From contig CAADRB010000004.1 of the NCBI GenBank assembly GCA_900708905.1, forward strand, positions 940,928-1,004,927: 64,000 nucleotides of DNA, read 5' to 3'. The notes under the pieces were generated by a model. That model worked only from the letters and a program-made list of their open reading frames with translations, searched no databases and had not been told where the DNA came from. The translations under genes were made by a program, and so were the position numbers. Shown piece by piece: positions 12,786-25,200 of the stretch; positions within the stretch are counted from its first letter, which is position 1, and each line of letters opens with the position of its first letter. This DNA is from Hymenolepis diminuta (taxonomy: Eukaryota > Platyhelminthes > Cestoda > Cyclophyllidea > Hymenolepididae).

Positions 12786-12870
12786 TCCTATTGGTCATTT
12801 TCTTCCTATGATGTGACCTTGAACGGTGGCACACGGTGATGCGATTAGCGCATTTGTCCATGTGCCACCG
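12786..12870 (+). promoter_or_regulatory. Putative anoctamin promoter / 5' hairpin
   Basis: An inverted CCAAT box (ATTGG, 12790-12794) is followed by TGACCTTGA (a nuclear-receptor half-site-like motif) and a perfect 10-bp inverted repeat, CGGTGGCACA at 12824-12833 and TGTGCCACCG at 12861-12870. An inner 5-bp pair, ATGCG/CGCAT, sits inside the loop. In RNA this would fold into a two-stage hairpin ending 56 bases before the chosen ATG. It could lie in the 5'UTR or just upstream of transcription. Its role is inferred from position only. Confidence 0.35.
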
Positions 12871-12926
12871 TGTGCGGTAATGCTAATGTAGTAGATTTCG
12901 TTCGGGAAATCATCACCATCTGCCAC

Positions 12927-13210
12927 ATGAATCTTTTCTCTTGCGCTGCAGAACGCCTAACGGAGCTACGGGAACGCGTTACCTATACGGGGAAAACTCT
13001 ACTGGAACGCAGTCGAAAGTGGCGATGTTTCTCCACCAAGCCACCTTCCAATTGTGATGTAGTTGTTACCTTTGAAAGGGATACTCGTGAGGAACAGGTT
13101 GAGTGGTTATCCAATCGAATCCAGGCTAGAATTCCGGAATTAATATTCACTAAAACTTTCCATAGAGGAACTCAGAGGATTGCTCTATATCTGACCTGCT
13201 CATTCAAAGA
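12927..13210 (+). CDS. ANO8: Anoctamin exon 1
   Basis: Residues 1-94 plus two bases. The frame is open back to a TAG at 12846, and the only in-frame ATG is at 12927 (CCACATGAA context), so it was chosen as start. A good acceptor (TCTTTTCTCTTGCGCTGCAG, ending at 12951) lies just inside; if used, this exon starts at 12952 and an upstream coding exon exists. The donor is GTAAGT at 13211, phase 2. The segment carries NCDVVVTF and NRIQARIPELIF, matching the ANO8 N-domain. Confidence 0.75.
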
Positions 13211-16200
13211 GTAAGTTAACAGTGTATTATGTAACATGAAAATACTGCATTTGTTCATCTTCAGAGCTTGATATTATTTTAGTTTTTCTTATAATTTCAA
13301 AAGATTAAAAACATATTTATGGTCTTCAGTATTTTGTACTGATACTTCAAGAATTAATATTAATAAGATCTTGCTTCTGAATTTTTTTCAAGACTGAGTT
13401 ATTAAAACTGGAATATGTTTTTTGAGTTTCTAAAATGTTATTTTAATGACTGTTCGAGTACACGAGTAAGAAGTTTACCCGTAAGTGATTTTATAGACTC
13501 GCTTAGAAATTGGTAGTAAGAAACTTTTAAAACTTGAAGCTTGCGCAGTCGTAGTAGAAAGGTTTTGCATATTTTTATGAATAATCATCTGACCGTAAAT
13601 TTTCCACGAATAAACTTTTCTTTCCACTTTTCTTAGGGTCTCGCTTAATTTGTTATGTGAATATGGATAAATGGGACATATGCAAGTAGTCTCTTACCAG
13701 CACTTATTCTTGCTAATCTAGTTAAATTAACTTTCTTTTCATCACTTGGTATAAGATGGGAAGGCATTCTCATTCCCTAGAAGTCATACAATATTGAAAT
13801 TTTGTTTTTATAAAGCCTATTAATTTCAAAGATATGAAGTGATTCAAAATCTCATGTCAATCATACCTGTAGAAACCAATTCAGAATATGGTGAGATTTT
13901 ATAATTCATCTGATAGTGTTTTCAATTTCATTTTTAATCTGCAGTTTCCTAGTCTGCCTGAGCATGTTAAAGTTTTTTCACGTAAAAATTTGAAGATTTT
14001 TAGGTAAATAATTTGAAAAAAAACCTATGAAATTTGCCTTATTTTTATCGAACAAGTTGTATGCTTAAACATTTTTTCCCTAATTTCTTCTTTAAAAAAA
14101 TGTCAACCCATTTCACACGCTTCGATATTTTTGTTTTAATAAATCTGACACAATCTTTACAAATTTGTAAACAATATTTGCTCGCATTGTTACACATTTG
14201 ATATAGAATTCAGCAGTTTTGTTTATCCAATTTAATTTATACTTTCGTTACCACTAAAGCCCATTTATTATTAAAACTCATATTTTAAAGTGGAAATCAA
14301 ACTGTAGAAAGCTTCCTCTAACGTGAATACTAGAGATTTGATGAAATTTCTATAACGCCTCTCCAGCTTTTTATCGATAACACGATACAGAAAGAAAATT
14401 GCAAACTATTCGGTATTTGTACTTCTCCTGAAGTTTAATAGGCCATTTTATCCAAGTAAATCTTCAATCTTCTCTAATCCTAGTTTTATTTTGCGCCTGA
14501 ATTTCCAGGTGTAATTTTTTTGGATGCTTTTAAGCTGAAAGACAGAAGCTCAATAGGTGACTTTTTCGTTCCCCTTTTACTCAAAAACCCTCAATTATAT
14601 GTCCGACATTTCTAGAGAGTTTTTTCTTTGTAAGCATTATTACTATTTCTATAACAAAACATATTTTTTACAATTTAAGCGCCTAGTTAAGGGATACACT
14701 AAACGATTTCAAGAAGGTAAGATAAAAGTGGGGGTGGGGAGTGGTCAATAGGAAGCAGGTAATGGAGTCAGTACATCGCGATTATTAATTTATTTAAAAT
14801 TCAGAATAATTGAATGACCAATATTATCATGGAAAACATAATTGGTTGTTTACGTCTTAATAGTCAAATTTCATGAAATGTTTCCCAATTTCATAGGCGA
14901 GATTATTAACATGGTTTTCAAAACTTTTTGACCGGTTGATTTAATTTCGTAATTGGTCATGCTGCCTCTATATGCATGATTCGTGAGACAAGAGACCATG
15001 TATTTTAACATAACAGAACTCACTATAAGCAGGTTTAAACAAACTTGTAGCATGTGGACTAGTACTTCATGTTTGTATTATTTACCACCTCTACTTCAAT
15101 CGGAGATTGTGTTTGTTTCTGATAAAATTTGCCCCGAAATTAATTTCTCAATATGTTTTAAGGAGTTTTGATTGACTATAGGTATATATATTTTTAGTTG
15201 ATCTTTATCATATGCGTATAATAAGAATACGTTTTAGAAGAAAACTTAAAGAAGCTTTATATTTGTTCAAGTGTTTGATAAATTAAAACGATTAACTTTT
15301 TATCACCATCAAATAACCGCTGACGCTGAGATCAAGTGATATTTCATCACGTATAAAAAGCGCCTGATTAATGGTACTTCTCAAATATTTTTCAATGATT
15401 ATTTTGTGATAATTTAATGAAGAGTAGTGTTAAGTTTTCGGCTTTTTCGTCAGAAGAATTGAGAGGAGAGTCATGTAATTTTCATTTAGGGAAGTAATAA
15501 CGGCACCTGACTTTTAGTAGAGGATAGGTATTACAGAGCTGTCCCCATGAGAAGCTCTCATTCTGTCATCCCTCTTGCTAGTGTGGACGGTTATCTAAAT
15601 TATTGAATGTGCATCGATCTCGTAACATCTGACTTGGAAGACATGGACGTATCACTGACGCACAGATTAGCTGAAATATATTGACTTAGCCAAATCAGTT
15701 GAAATTATGTAGATATTCCAATACTACCTTTATACGAAAATAAAATACCTGAAGAACTTGAATGATAACTATTGCTTTTAAACTTTCAACTACCTTCATA
15801 TTTAATTTCGATTGGAAATAATGTTGCTTTAAGGAGTATGACGCCTTTTGAAATTCCATTACTCTAAGTTATTTCCCTTATTTTGAGTTTAGCAACAAGG
15901 TATGTCGTTCCTTACACCCTTCATTCTATTTCGAATTGGCACAGCTGAACTTGCAAAATTTATACCTGTTTGATAGTATTCTTTCACTCAAATTAGCATA
16001 ATTTTTGTCCAAAGTATGATCTTTGAACCTTATCTTATTCGTAGAGAAAAGTAATCAAAATAATCGAATTGTAGGACGCAACTTCTTAAACAACTAAACT
16101 GTGAAATTCTGAATCACTTACAGTAGAATTGATGGTAAGCGAACCGTATTCATTTAAAAAATTTTTGATTCCTTTATCTATAGAGTGCGTAAATCATCTA

Positions 16201-19200
16201 AGGACACCTTATGCACTTTCATTGAAACAGAAAATGAAATTTTTAATGGTAGAAACTTGCAATTTCTTGTAATTTAACAAATAAACATAATAGTAACTTT
16301 GGTTTTATTCTATATATCCTACTTCGGTTCCTATCACCTACTCAATTCGAGTTCGAAAATAACTGCAAGCTTTCATCAGATCAGTTGGTCTTTATCTATG
16401 TCCTCCATTCCTCAGGGTATTGCTTCCATCAGAGAGAAGGATTTGGTGTTATGAGGATGGTTATTAACTTCCTTTTCAACCACGTCCTGCCCCGCCTCAC
16501 ACGTAATAGTGCAAAGGATTGAGGCGTAACGAGTTAAGGGGCATAAGTTCGGTATGACATGATCATGAAAATTCTCGGCTACCCATCCAATCCTGAGTTT
16601 TAAGAGTTTTATGGAATGGAGACGAATCTTGTTAGAAGACACAAACTGACTTCCCCTGAGGACGTATAATTTATATCTCAGTTCTTGATGAAGAACATCC
16701 CTTAGACACTTCCTTTAGACACTTGAAGATACTTGGCAAGATGTCACGCACTGACTTCCCACGATTTTGGTCCACCATGCCATGCACTCTTTCCACAAAC
16801 TCAAGTGTTATGAATGAGTGGATCAGCAGAGCGTTGACAAGGCTCTTTTCTCTTCTTTGTGACGATTAATTCAACTCCAGCTCCTTTCTAACTTTGCAAA
16901 CGAAAGATGTGTGAACTTTCAGAAATCTTGCAATTACTAAATCCTTGTGTTTTGCTTTCATAGACACTATTGCAGCGTGTCTTTTCATTTCATTGGTTAA
17001 AGTATCCACCATGAGATCTTCTGATATAAAAAAACATTACTTATTATTGTCGGGTTAGTTTAAATTACAAAAATATAAGTGTCCTCAAATACCTTACGCA
17101 CCCTGTATTTTATGATTTTGTGTGTGGTTGGTCGGTTTTTCAAAATTTCTTCCCATTATCGATAATTCAAATCCAATTTGCTTATATAAGAATTTATAAC
17201 CACAAATACCTTTTCTACTAGTGAAACACTTACGTACTAAAGCGTAAATTCTATGAAAATGGCATGTGATCAAATAAGTACATGAGACAAACAAATTCCT
17301 TTTTACCAAATAAATAAGTGCACTTCTTGACTGTCTACGTTTTATTTTGTTCCTACACCATGCGTTGCCAAATCTAGTTCAGTCGAATGTGCGAACGGCA
17401 TTGCAGTCTTGATTTTGATTTATACATTTACTATCTCCAAAATCTTTCCCTTCTCTAGCGATGGAGGGACTTTTAGTTGTGGATTGCTTAAATCGGAATG
17501 TGAAGCACTTTTAATAAAATGGATACTTCCATTTCGGTCTGGTTGTTTTGCTGACTATAAGAATATGTCGAATGTAATGCATATATGGAGTATTCGGAGG
17601 TATTGGCCGTGAATTAGTAATTCACTTACAATTTTGAAATATTCGTAGCGTGATAAGCTAAAAACTGCGGGAATATTTGTGATGCATTTCAGGGTCTGTT
17701 AACTGGTATAATTGGCATTTCTCATTAAAAATAGGCAATCATATCGTCTGTTATAGAGATCGAATGAAATTATCCAAGTTTATACTAATGCAAATGAATT
17801 AAGGTGGGATGACTGACATTTCAAATAAATCAATTGAACATTTATCTCTGATTATCGGAGATATGGACTCATCCAGAAACCCGGAAATTAAGTCATCATT
17901 TTAAACCTTCGGTTAGTAAGTGGACGACTCAAGGCTGCCATAAGTCAACTAAAGTAAAACCTTTGACACTTAGACTTCATGTACTCGTATCTTACTGGAC
18001 TATATTTCATTTAGCGTGTTCTGATTCTTCCCTTATTAAAACATTTGCAGACATGATAATTATGGTGTCAAATAAGTAGTTTCTTGATACTACTTGCAAC
18101 TCGCATTTTCCTGCCCATCACTCTGCAATCCCATCACTTTTAATCAGCACGGTCGGTCATGGCGCTTATTAGACCTTCATTGTAAGGTTAAAATGTTTAT
18201 AAATAATTTTTCCTTCATCATAGTTTTTGCACATACTACATTTTAGTATGAAAAACCATGAAAACGTGTCCTCGCACTTTTTGAACCACAAATTTTATGC
18301 CAACAGGAAGCGTTTACGTAAACATTTACAAGATAACTTAACTCCCTTTACCCGGAATAATCTGTCAAGGTTTTTACTAAACCTATGCACCATTCATTAC
18401 TGATATTAGTGCGAACTAGAATTTAAGAATGTTACGACAGTTTCCAGTTCTGACCTTTCATAAAATTTTATCCTCTCTCTGGAATTATCTAGTTGTAGAA
18501 GCCAAGACATTTAATAAGAAGTGCATAATTCAGCGTTTGATGTACATTATATTAAGCCTATTATTTCTGATTCTGCTTTCATACTGTGACTGTTTTTTCT
18601 ATTATCTCTAGATCTATGAATTTGGGACTCTATTTTAAGGAACTCTGTATCTATAAAGGGTTACAATGGGTACATTACTATTTGAGCAACCCATAATAAT
18701 GAACGTAGGGAAAGGAGTCGATTTGAAGTGTAGGCATATATGCTCAAATGATACCAGCTAATACAATATTCCTTCCACTCGTCTCAGTCGTCTTAGCATT
18801 CAATCATGGGCTTTATTATAAACAAATACCAGTTATGATATCATGCTACAGTTGCTGTGTATTCTGGAATGTTGAGTGTATTCATTTTTTCTGTCCTAAT
18901 TAAATGTTTTGCAGCATTCACAGTAACTTACTAGAAGTAAATATTAATAAGGAAGTTGACAGGGTTCATCAAAATGCCAAACTTTGTAAAATATCATGGC
19001 AGATTTTTGGATCTTGTCTTTTATCTAATTAATATTCTTATACACAATAGGCAAATGTGATTTTGCCCGCGTTTGCCATCCAAAATAAAACGAAACAAGA
19101 GATTCTCGATTAAATTTCGTGAATGTCTCCTATATAGCTGAGGTGATTGCCAATAGATAAATGTTTAAATTATTCCTAATGTATAATACTGACATAGTGG

Positions 19201-22200
19201 TTAACGAACACGCTTGTCTAATCATTGGAAATGAGATCAATGCTAATCGGATATATTCAGTTATGTAGGCGGATGAGCACGCTGACTTGATCTGGTCAGT
19301 AAAAGGGCTGTAGAGTGGATGTAACCAATCAAATTGGTTAAGTCTGGTTAACGAGAATCCTAGCTTCTCATTAAGGAAAGACCATAATATTACGCCTAAA
19401 TTCAAGATGAGCGTTGGAAAGGCTTTTCCAAACGGAGTTGATAGTTATGGCAGAAAAAATTACTAATTGAAATACACAGATCAGGAGAGATTAATGAATA
19501 AAATTTTAATTAAAGGACTCACTTTTCTACAATAAGAGGAAATAACAGTTTGCTATTGATAACAAATGATAGAAGTCCATTTAAAGTACATTAACATCCA
19601 ATTTGGAATGAGGGAGTCTCTATTATCGTAAAAATAATTGAATGCTGATCTATGGGCAGTGTCGGTGGTGATGTGAAATGAAAATATAGAATCTACATAT
19701 AAAGGAAAATGAGATTGTAAAATCTTCATGAATATCCTTAAACTTTGAGGAACAAAGGATACTTTTTCTTTTCAAACATCCGCATATCCGTAAGTGAAGG
19801 CAAATGCAAAGTTTTATTTGAGGATTCCAGTTTTTGGGCCATTTTGTCCTTTATCTGTCTTACTTAAAATGCAATACAAATTTAAACAAAATTTAGATTT
19901 TTAAAAAAATTAATTTGATCTGGCGATACCTCTACTATCATACTACACTCTTGTGGAACTCATTTTTAAAATTTAAATCTTTTGGAACATTCAAAAACTA
20001 TGCGCTTATGGTAATCTCGTTTGTTTTCGCAATTTTAAAGTTCAAACAGTGCGAACTCTACCAATAGTACATTTCTGAAGTATTTCTTTTTATTTAATTA
20101 CTTTAAGATTTAATAATCATTCGACATCATAATTTTATCCATCCATTAACTATTAAAATATCTTTATGCATTTTAAAATGGCTTGACGACATGTTTTGTT
20201 CATTCGATAGGAAATGAAGCAATTGAGAATTTCTTGTGTAATAAATGGTTAACACTTAGAAAGTTAATATTATACTTTAAGGTCATTTATTAGGTAGGAA
20301 GGGAAATCGGTAAATGGAGTATAAGAACTTCTCCTATTCAATACTCTGATTGAAGAATGTGTTGAGGATTTCTCATAATTTTGGGAATTTATTTAAGCTT
20401 TTCACCGTCTTTTTAGAATTGAACGCACTTTTCCCTAAAATTATCAGGAAATTATTTGGTGTACCGGTGGCGCAGTGATGTGGGTGGCCAACCGCTCTGG
20501 TTAATTATGGTCAATAAGAGAATAATAAAATGCAAGTTTCTCATTAGTGTGGTCCCAAGACCCCTTCCTTCTGTTGTGAATAATTTCCATAGTGGGTTTG
20601 GGAAGTTTCGTTGCTTTACAAATTATAATGTAACATTTTGATAAATTAAATTATAACCATTCTTATATTTTATCAGAATAACAACATCTTAAATAAAACT
20701 TTTGGAGCTTCTTACATTTATAATATTATTCTTTTTTTATAACCTTTGAAATTTGTGCTGCCATTTTTACTTTTTCTTCATCGTTTCCTGTTCCCTTTTA
20801 CAAAATCCTCCAAATTTTTTAAATTTATTTTTCAAAATAGAGATGTTTTTTCTTAAATTATATGAGCTGCTTCCCTTGTCATTTGTATGCGAATATACAC
20901 GTTATTTGATTAGAATTGACACAAAAACAGATTTGGTATGCAAGATAATGTTTTATTAATTGTCTACTAAGTTAAAACATTTAGCATAAATTCAACTTTA
21001 ATTTTAATGTCAGTTGGTTGCAATTAAGCGGGAGCTGTTTTAAAAATATAATTTTCCCAAATTCTGTGACGGTTTGTAAGTAGTATGAATTCACTGTTTT
21101 TATATCAATATCTTAATGATGTGTAGAGGTTGGTGTAACAGGAATCAAGGTCGCTAATTTAGCTAAGATTAACAACCAACAATTCCAAAAAAAGTAAAAC
21201 ACAGTGGGTTGAGTAGACCAAATGTATTGAATAAATCATGATAAGGACTTGAGAGAGTAAGAAAGAGATGAGAGGGAAGCATGTAACTGACAAGCGTGTA
21301 TGTATGCACGTGAAACTATGCAGACGGTCTATGAGTCGCTTGGGCCTGAACATGCGTGTGGATATGAACGCAGGTGTACATTTAAATAAAATGAAGGGTT
21401 ATCTTGGAAAATGCACAGAAGGTCATCCTTCAACTTCATCAAGATTATGTGAAATTCGCTTTTAAGGTGATGTGTACTTCAACTTTCTACTGATCATTAA
21501 CATTGTTTTTTTTTCCTCCATACTTTTTACCTCCTTTTGTACTGTACTGTACTTTAGTGAACGTTTTGGTTCAGGGGATTATTAGGTGTTTGGAATACTT
21601 GTAGAATTAGTTATTCCAGTTTAACTATCGTAGAATTCAACATTTATAGTATCTGAATGTGGAAGTGTAGTCTGACAGAATGTGACTATGAACTCTTCAT
21701 AGTCAAAATTGACTTATTATTTGAGCCTATTGCATGGTGAAATTGCTATCTTTCTGGTATAAGTATTATTAATACATCTTGGCTTTGGATAACATTTTAG
21801 ATGCCTAATCGTAGATTCCGTCATAATTACATTTCATACAGACTCTTGGCAGCTTTATCATCACCATGAACGGACGTCTAATGCTCTACTTTCTGGAATT
21901 TAAGAAGTTTCCTTCTTCAACCATTTCAAATTGACGTATTTCAAGGGTAGCTCTATTCACTCCTTCTCCTTTACTATGTTATCTGCAACGAATGATATCC
22001 ATGCCTAGTTGACAAGAGAAGTTAAAATCGATACGTGTCTTCTATTGAATCTTATTCAATGATCAAGGGGAATTAAATATAGAGGTATAAGAAATATTGT
22101 AGGATTATTCTGGATTCTTACATTTGCGCGGGATGTTTCCAATGTGCAAACTACTTCTCCTTCGAAATGAAAACGTAATAATTGATACTTTTCAGGTTTA

Positions 22201-25200
22201 GAGGTTAATATGTATAAACCAGATAGTTACAGAAACTTCAAACAATAATCTCATAAAATTTTCAAATGTCGCCAAAAGTGAAAAGTGTATTTCATTTTTT
22301 ATGACTGGAATTTTGCCTTGAATTTTCTGAATATCTTCTCAAGGATAACTTAAATGAACCTATCATAAAGATGATACAAGTCCATTTAACCCACATGGGG
22401 AAATTTTTTCAGTATTTCTTGAAATACGAAAGTGACCATTCTTTATGTCCTTTAGGATTAATATTGCCATAACTGTGATACTCGATATTTAAAATCCCCA
22501 CCAATATTCAGAATAATACAGTTGAATTCATGTATTATTATTAAATGTTATAACCAACGATAATACAAGCATTTATACAATTTCTTCTATATAGGAAAGC
22601 ATCCAAATTTGGGATGCCTGAAAATAGTCCAATAAGGGATATCATAAAAGTTCGAAATTAAATTTTCTGGATTTTGATTTATTTGCACTGGTTCGTGTTT
22701 CCAAGTTCAAATTCCGCTATTTGTCCCCTACATTTCTGAGTAAATAGATATTCACGATATCCATTTCTTATTGGACCGTTGATTTACTAGAATGGTTCAA
22801 TTTTTTTCCCTTAATGGATTAGACAACTGAATATGCATTTGAAAACATTTTTTTTCTTCAGTTTGCTTAAGGGAGCTCAAGAAGTTAGACTGCGCAAGCG
22901 TTTGATTGCCGATCTGGGTGAAGAATTACAGGAGTTTTGCATTGAGGATTGTGAAAACTTTGAGGGAGTCTTTGATCAGGAGAAATTCTTTACAAGCAAA
23001 GAACGTCAGACTATCGTAAGATATTACCTTATGAGTCTTCGAGCGATGGCTGGAGATGCCTGGGACGATCATACTCAATTTTCTCATGGACAGGCTATCA
23101 GTAAGCTTAAAACAGTTTTTGATAACTTAGTAGTTTTCATAGGAAGGCAAAATAATTTTACAAATTTCAATCATGTTATGGCAAGTGAACGCGCAAAGTT
23201 GCTAATTTTTTTACTAAAATGTGAGGCCGTTAACGCATTTAAAATAGTTTCCTTGATAAGAACAATTTTCTTGTAGGTAACGGCAAACTTATTCCAAATA
23301 GGTGGCTACTTTTTGAAAAGACGATGACATTTAAATACTGAATATTTTATGATTAACTGGCGATCAGAAATTTAGATTCATATAACTTTCCAAGGTTGTG
23401 TATTTATAAGAAACCTTACAGGGCTTAACTTCTCTTGATGATTCTCCGTCCAATTTGAGGTAGTATCGTCTATCTAACGGTTAAGGCCACAGAGCTGTCT
23501 ATGAGGACTAGCTGAACACTATCCATAGTTACACATGTTTAAGCATTGATCTTACCTACCATGGTAAATTTAATTATTTTACTTTTGAATATTAAATTTA
23601 AAATGTAAGTATCGAAGGTGGGTCCCATTTTCAAAAAGGAATTAATTATGGACATGGTTTATCGTAGTTTATTTGAGAGATGAGAAGTGAATATTTTTTA
23701 CTCAGAATAAAATTCTAAATAGCGGTTATGATTTTGGACATACATTTTTCATATTTATGATTAGAGGATGACTATTACAGTTATATTTTATTCTCTCTGT
23801 TATAATTTATTACATTTTGTTGATTCAAGTTCATGAGAGGGAGAATTAGATTGAATTGTTAATTTTCATAGAGACCTGAACAGAGACGGCTTTTTTACAA
23901 AGTAATAAAGTTTATTTACATAATTGAATCAATGGGAAATCAATGGGAACACACGAACAAATTTCCACGGTGATGTCTACATTCTGATTGATGATGTAAA
24001 CCAATCGAGTTTTGAGCCCAATTTGCAGTTATCATATACTGACTAATATTGACAAGTCAAGTACAGATTAGAGAGTTTCAAAGTGCAAATTAACTAAGCA
24101 ATATAGTGCTGTGTCCTATCAGTTAAGAGCTTCGTTTTCAGACTGATTGGAAGAAGTCGTTTAGCAACAAATTGGTTCTAGCTGGAACTCGGCCGTTAAT
24201 TAGACGCACCAGTTAAATAAAACGTTTGCTTCACCAATAACAAGCAGATTTCATTTTTCTAAAGGCTTATGTTTATCTTAATTATGGAAATAAATAATAT
24301 CGTTTATTTCTTTCTAGTCTGGCTACAATATTTTCTCCGTTATACCCTTAGTTGGAAGGAAATTTAAAATATTCTGACGAAATCCTGTTGTTTGTTATAT
24401 TTCAGTTATGTGCGGTTTTAAATTTATTATTTCGGTTTTAGTTTCTACGCGCCGGTAATTTTTGTTTGCTGTATGTTTTCTTTCAGCATGGCCACTATTC
24501 TTGTCAGTTTAGATTATTAATTATATGTGATTATATATTCTAAGTACGCATATTCTAAGAAATATTTTCTCGAGCGCCATAACAAACACATATTGTCGGT
24601 AATTTTAAATATTCCAGACATAATATTAAGGGAAACAATGAAATATAGTAGAATAAAATGAATATCCTGGAGTATTTAAGATGACAATGAAACCTACTTT
24701 TGTAATTTCAACTTTACTATCTTCTGAAAATTAAGGCTACTTTGGTCACCTTATTTTCTAGCCTATTTAATCATTGTTTCTAAAATATTAATACTGTTAC
24801 TACCTTTGGTGCAGTAAAGGTACGAGATTCAACTTTGGGAATGCACCCGAATGAGGAAAGGAGCAAAAGGATCCAGTGATGTATGAAACGTGGAGGGGGT
24901 CTATAATAATTAGGGAACGAAGTTAGGACATTATAAGTATTATTTTATTCAAAATTGCGTTTTTAATTTTTTATAAGGGAGAAATTCATTTTGTAATGTT
25001 CTATTGTTCAATATTTACTATTTGACATCCAGATTCATAGATGAGATTACGACCGGGATTTTCAGAACTAGTTGACCGCTTGAGTTCTTCAGCGGTTAGT
25101 TATACAGTCTTAGTTTATTGTTATCTATTTACAGTCAGAAGCGGATAGAATAGACTGACAACGATGTGTTTAAAATAGCACAGATCGCAGAATTGTTGAA

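Larger units (their letters stand above)
13211..22861 (+). other. Anoctamin intron 1 (9.65 kb)
   Basis: No supported coding exon was found inside. It holds one R2 repeat copy (14868-15000), a degenerate block at 15480-15690, an antisense mariner remnant (16181-17107) and a weak tRNA-like block near 20456-20520. The remainder is AT-rich sequence with no recognisable structure. Confidence 0.7.

Noticed and set aside
12870..12926. Longer anoctamin N-terminus starting at a GTG
   Set aside because: GTG initiation is not expected in a nuclear gene; the only in-frame ATG is at 12927, and the extra residues match no anoctamin.
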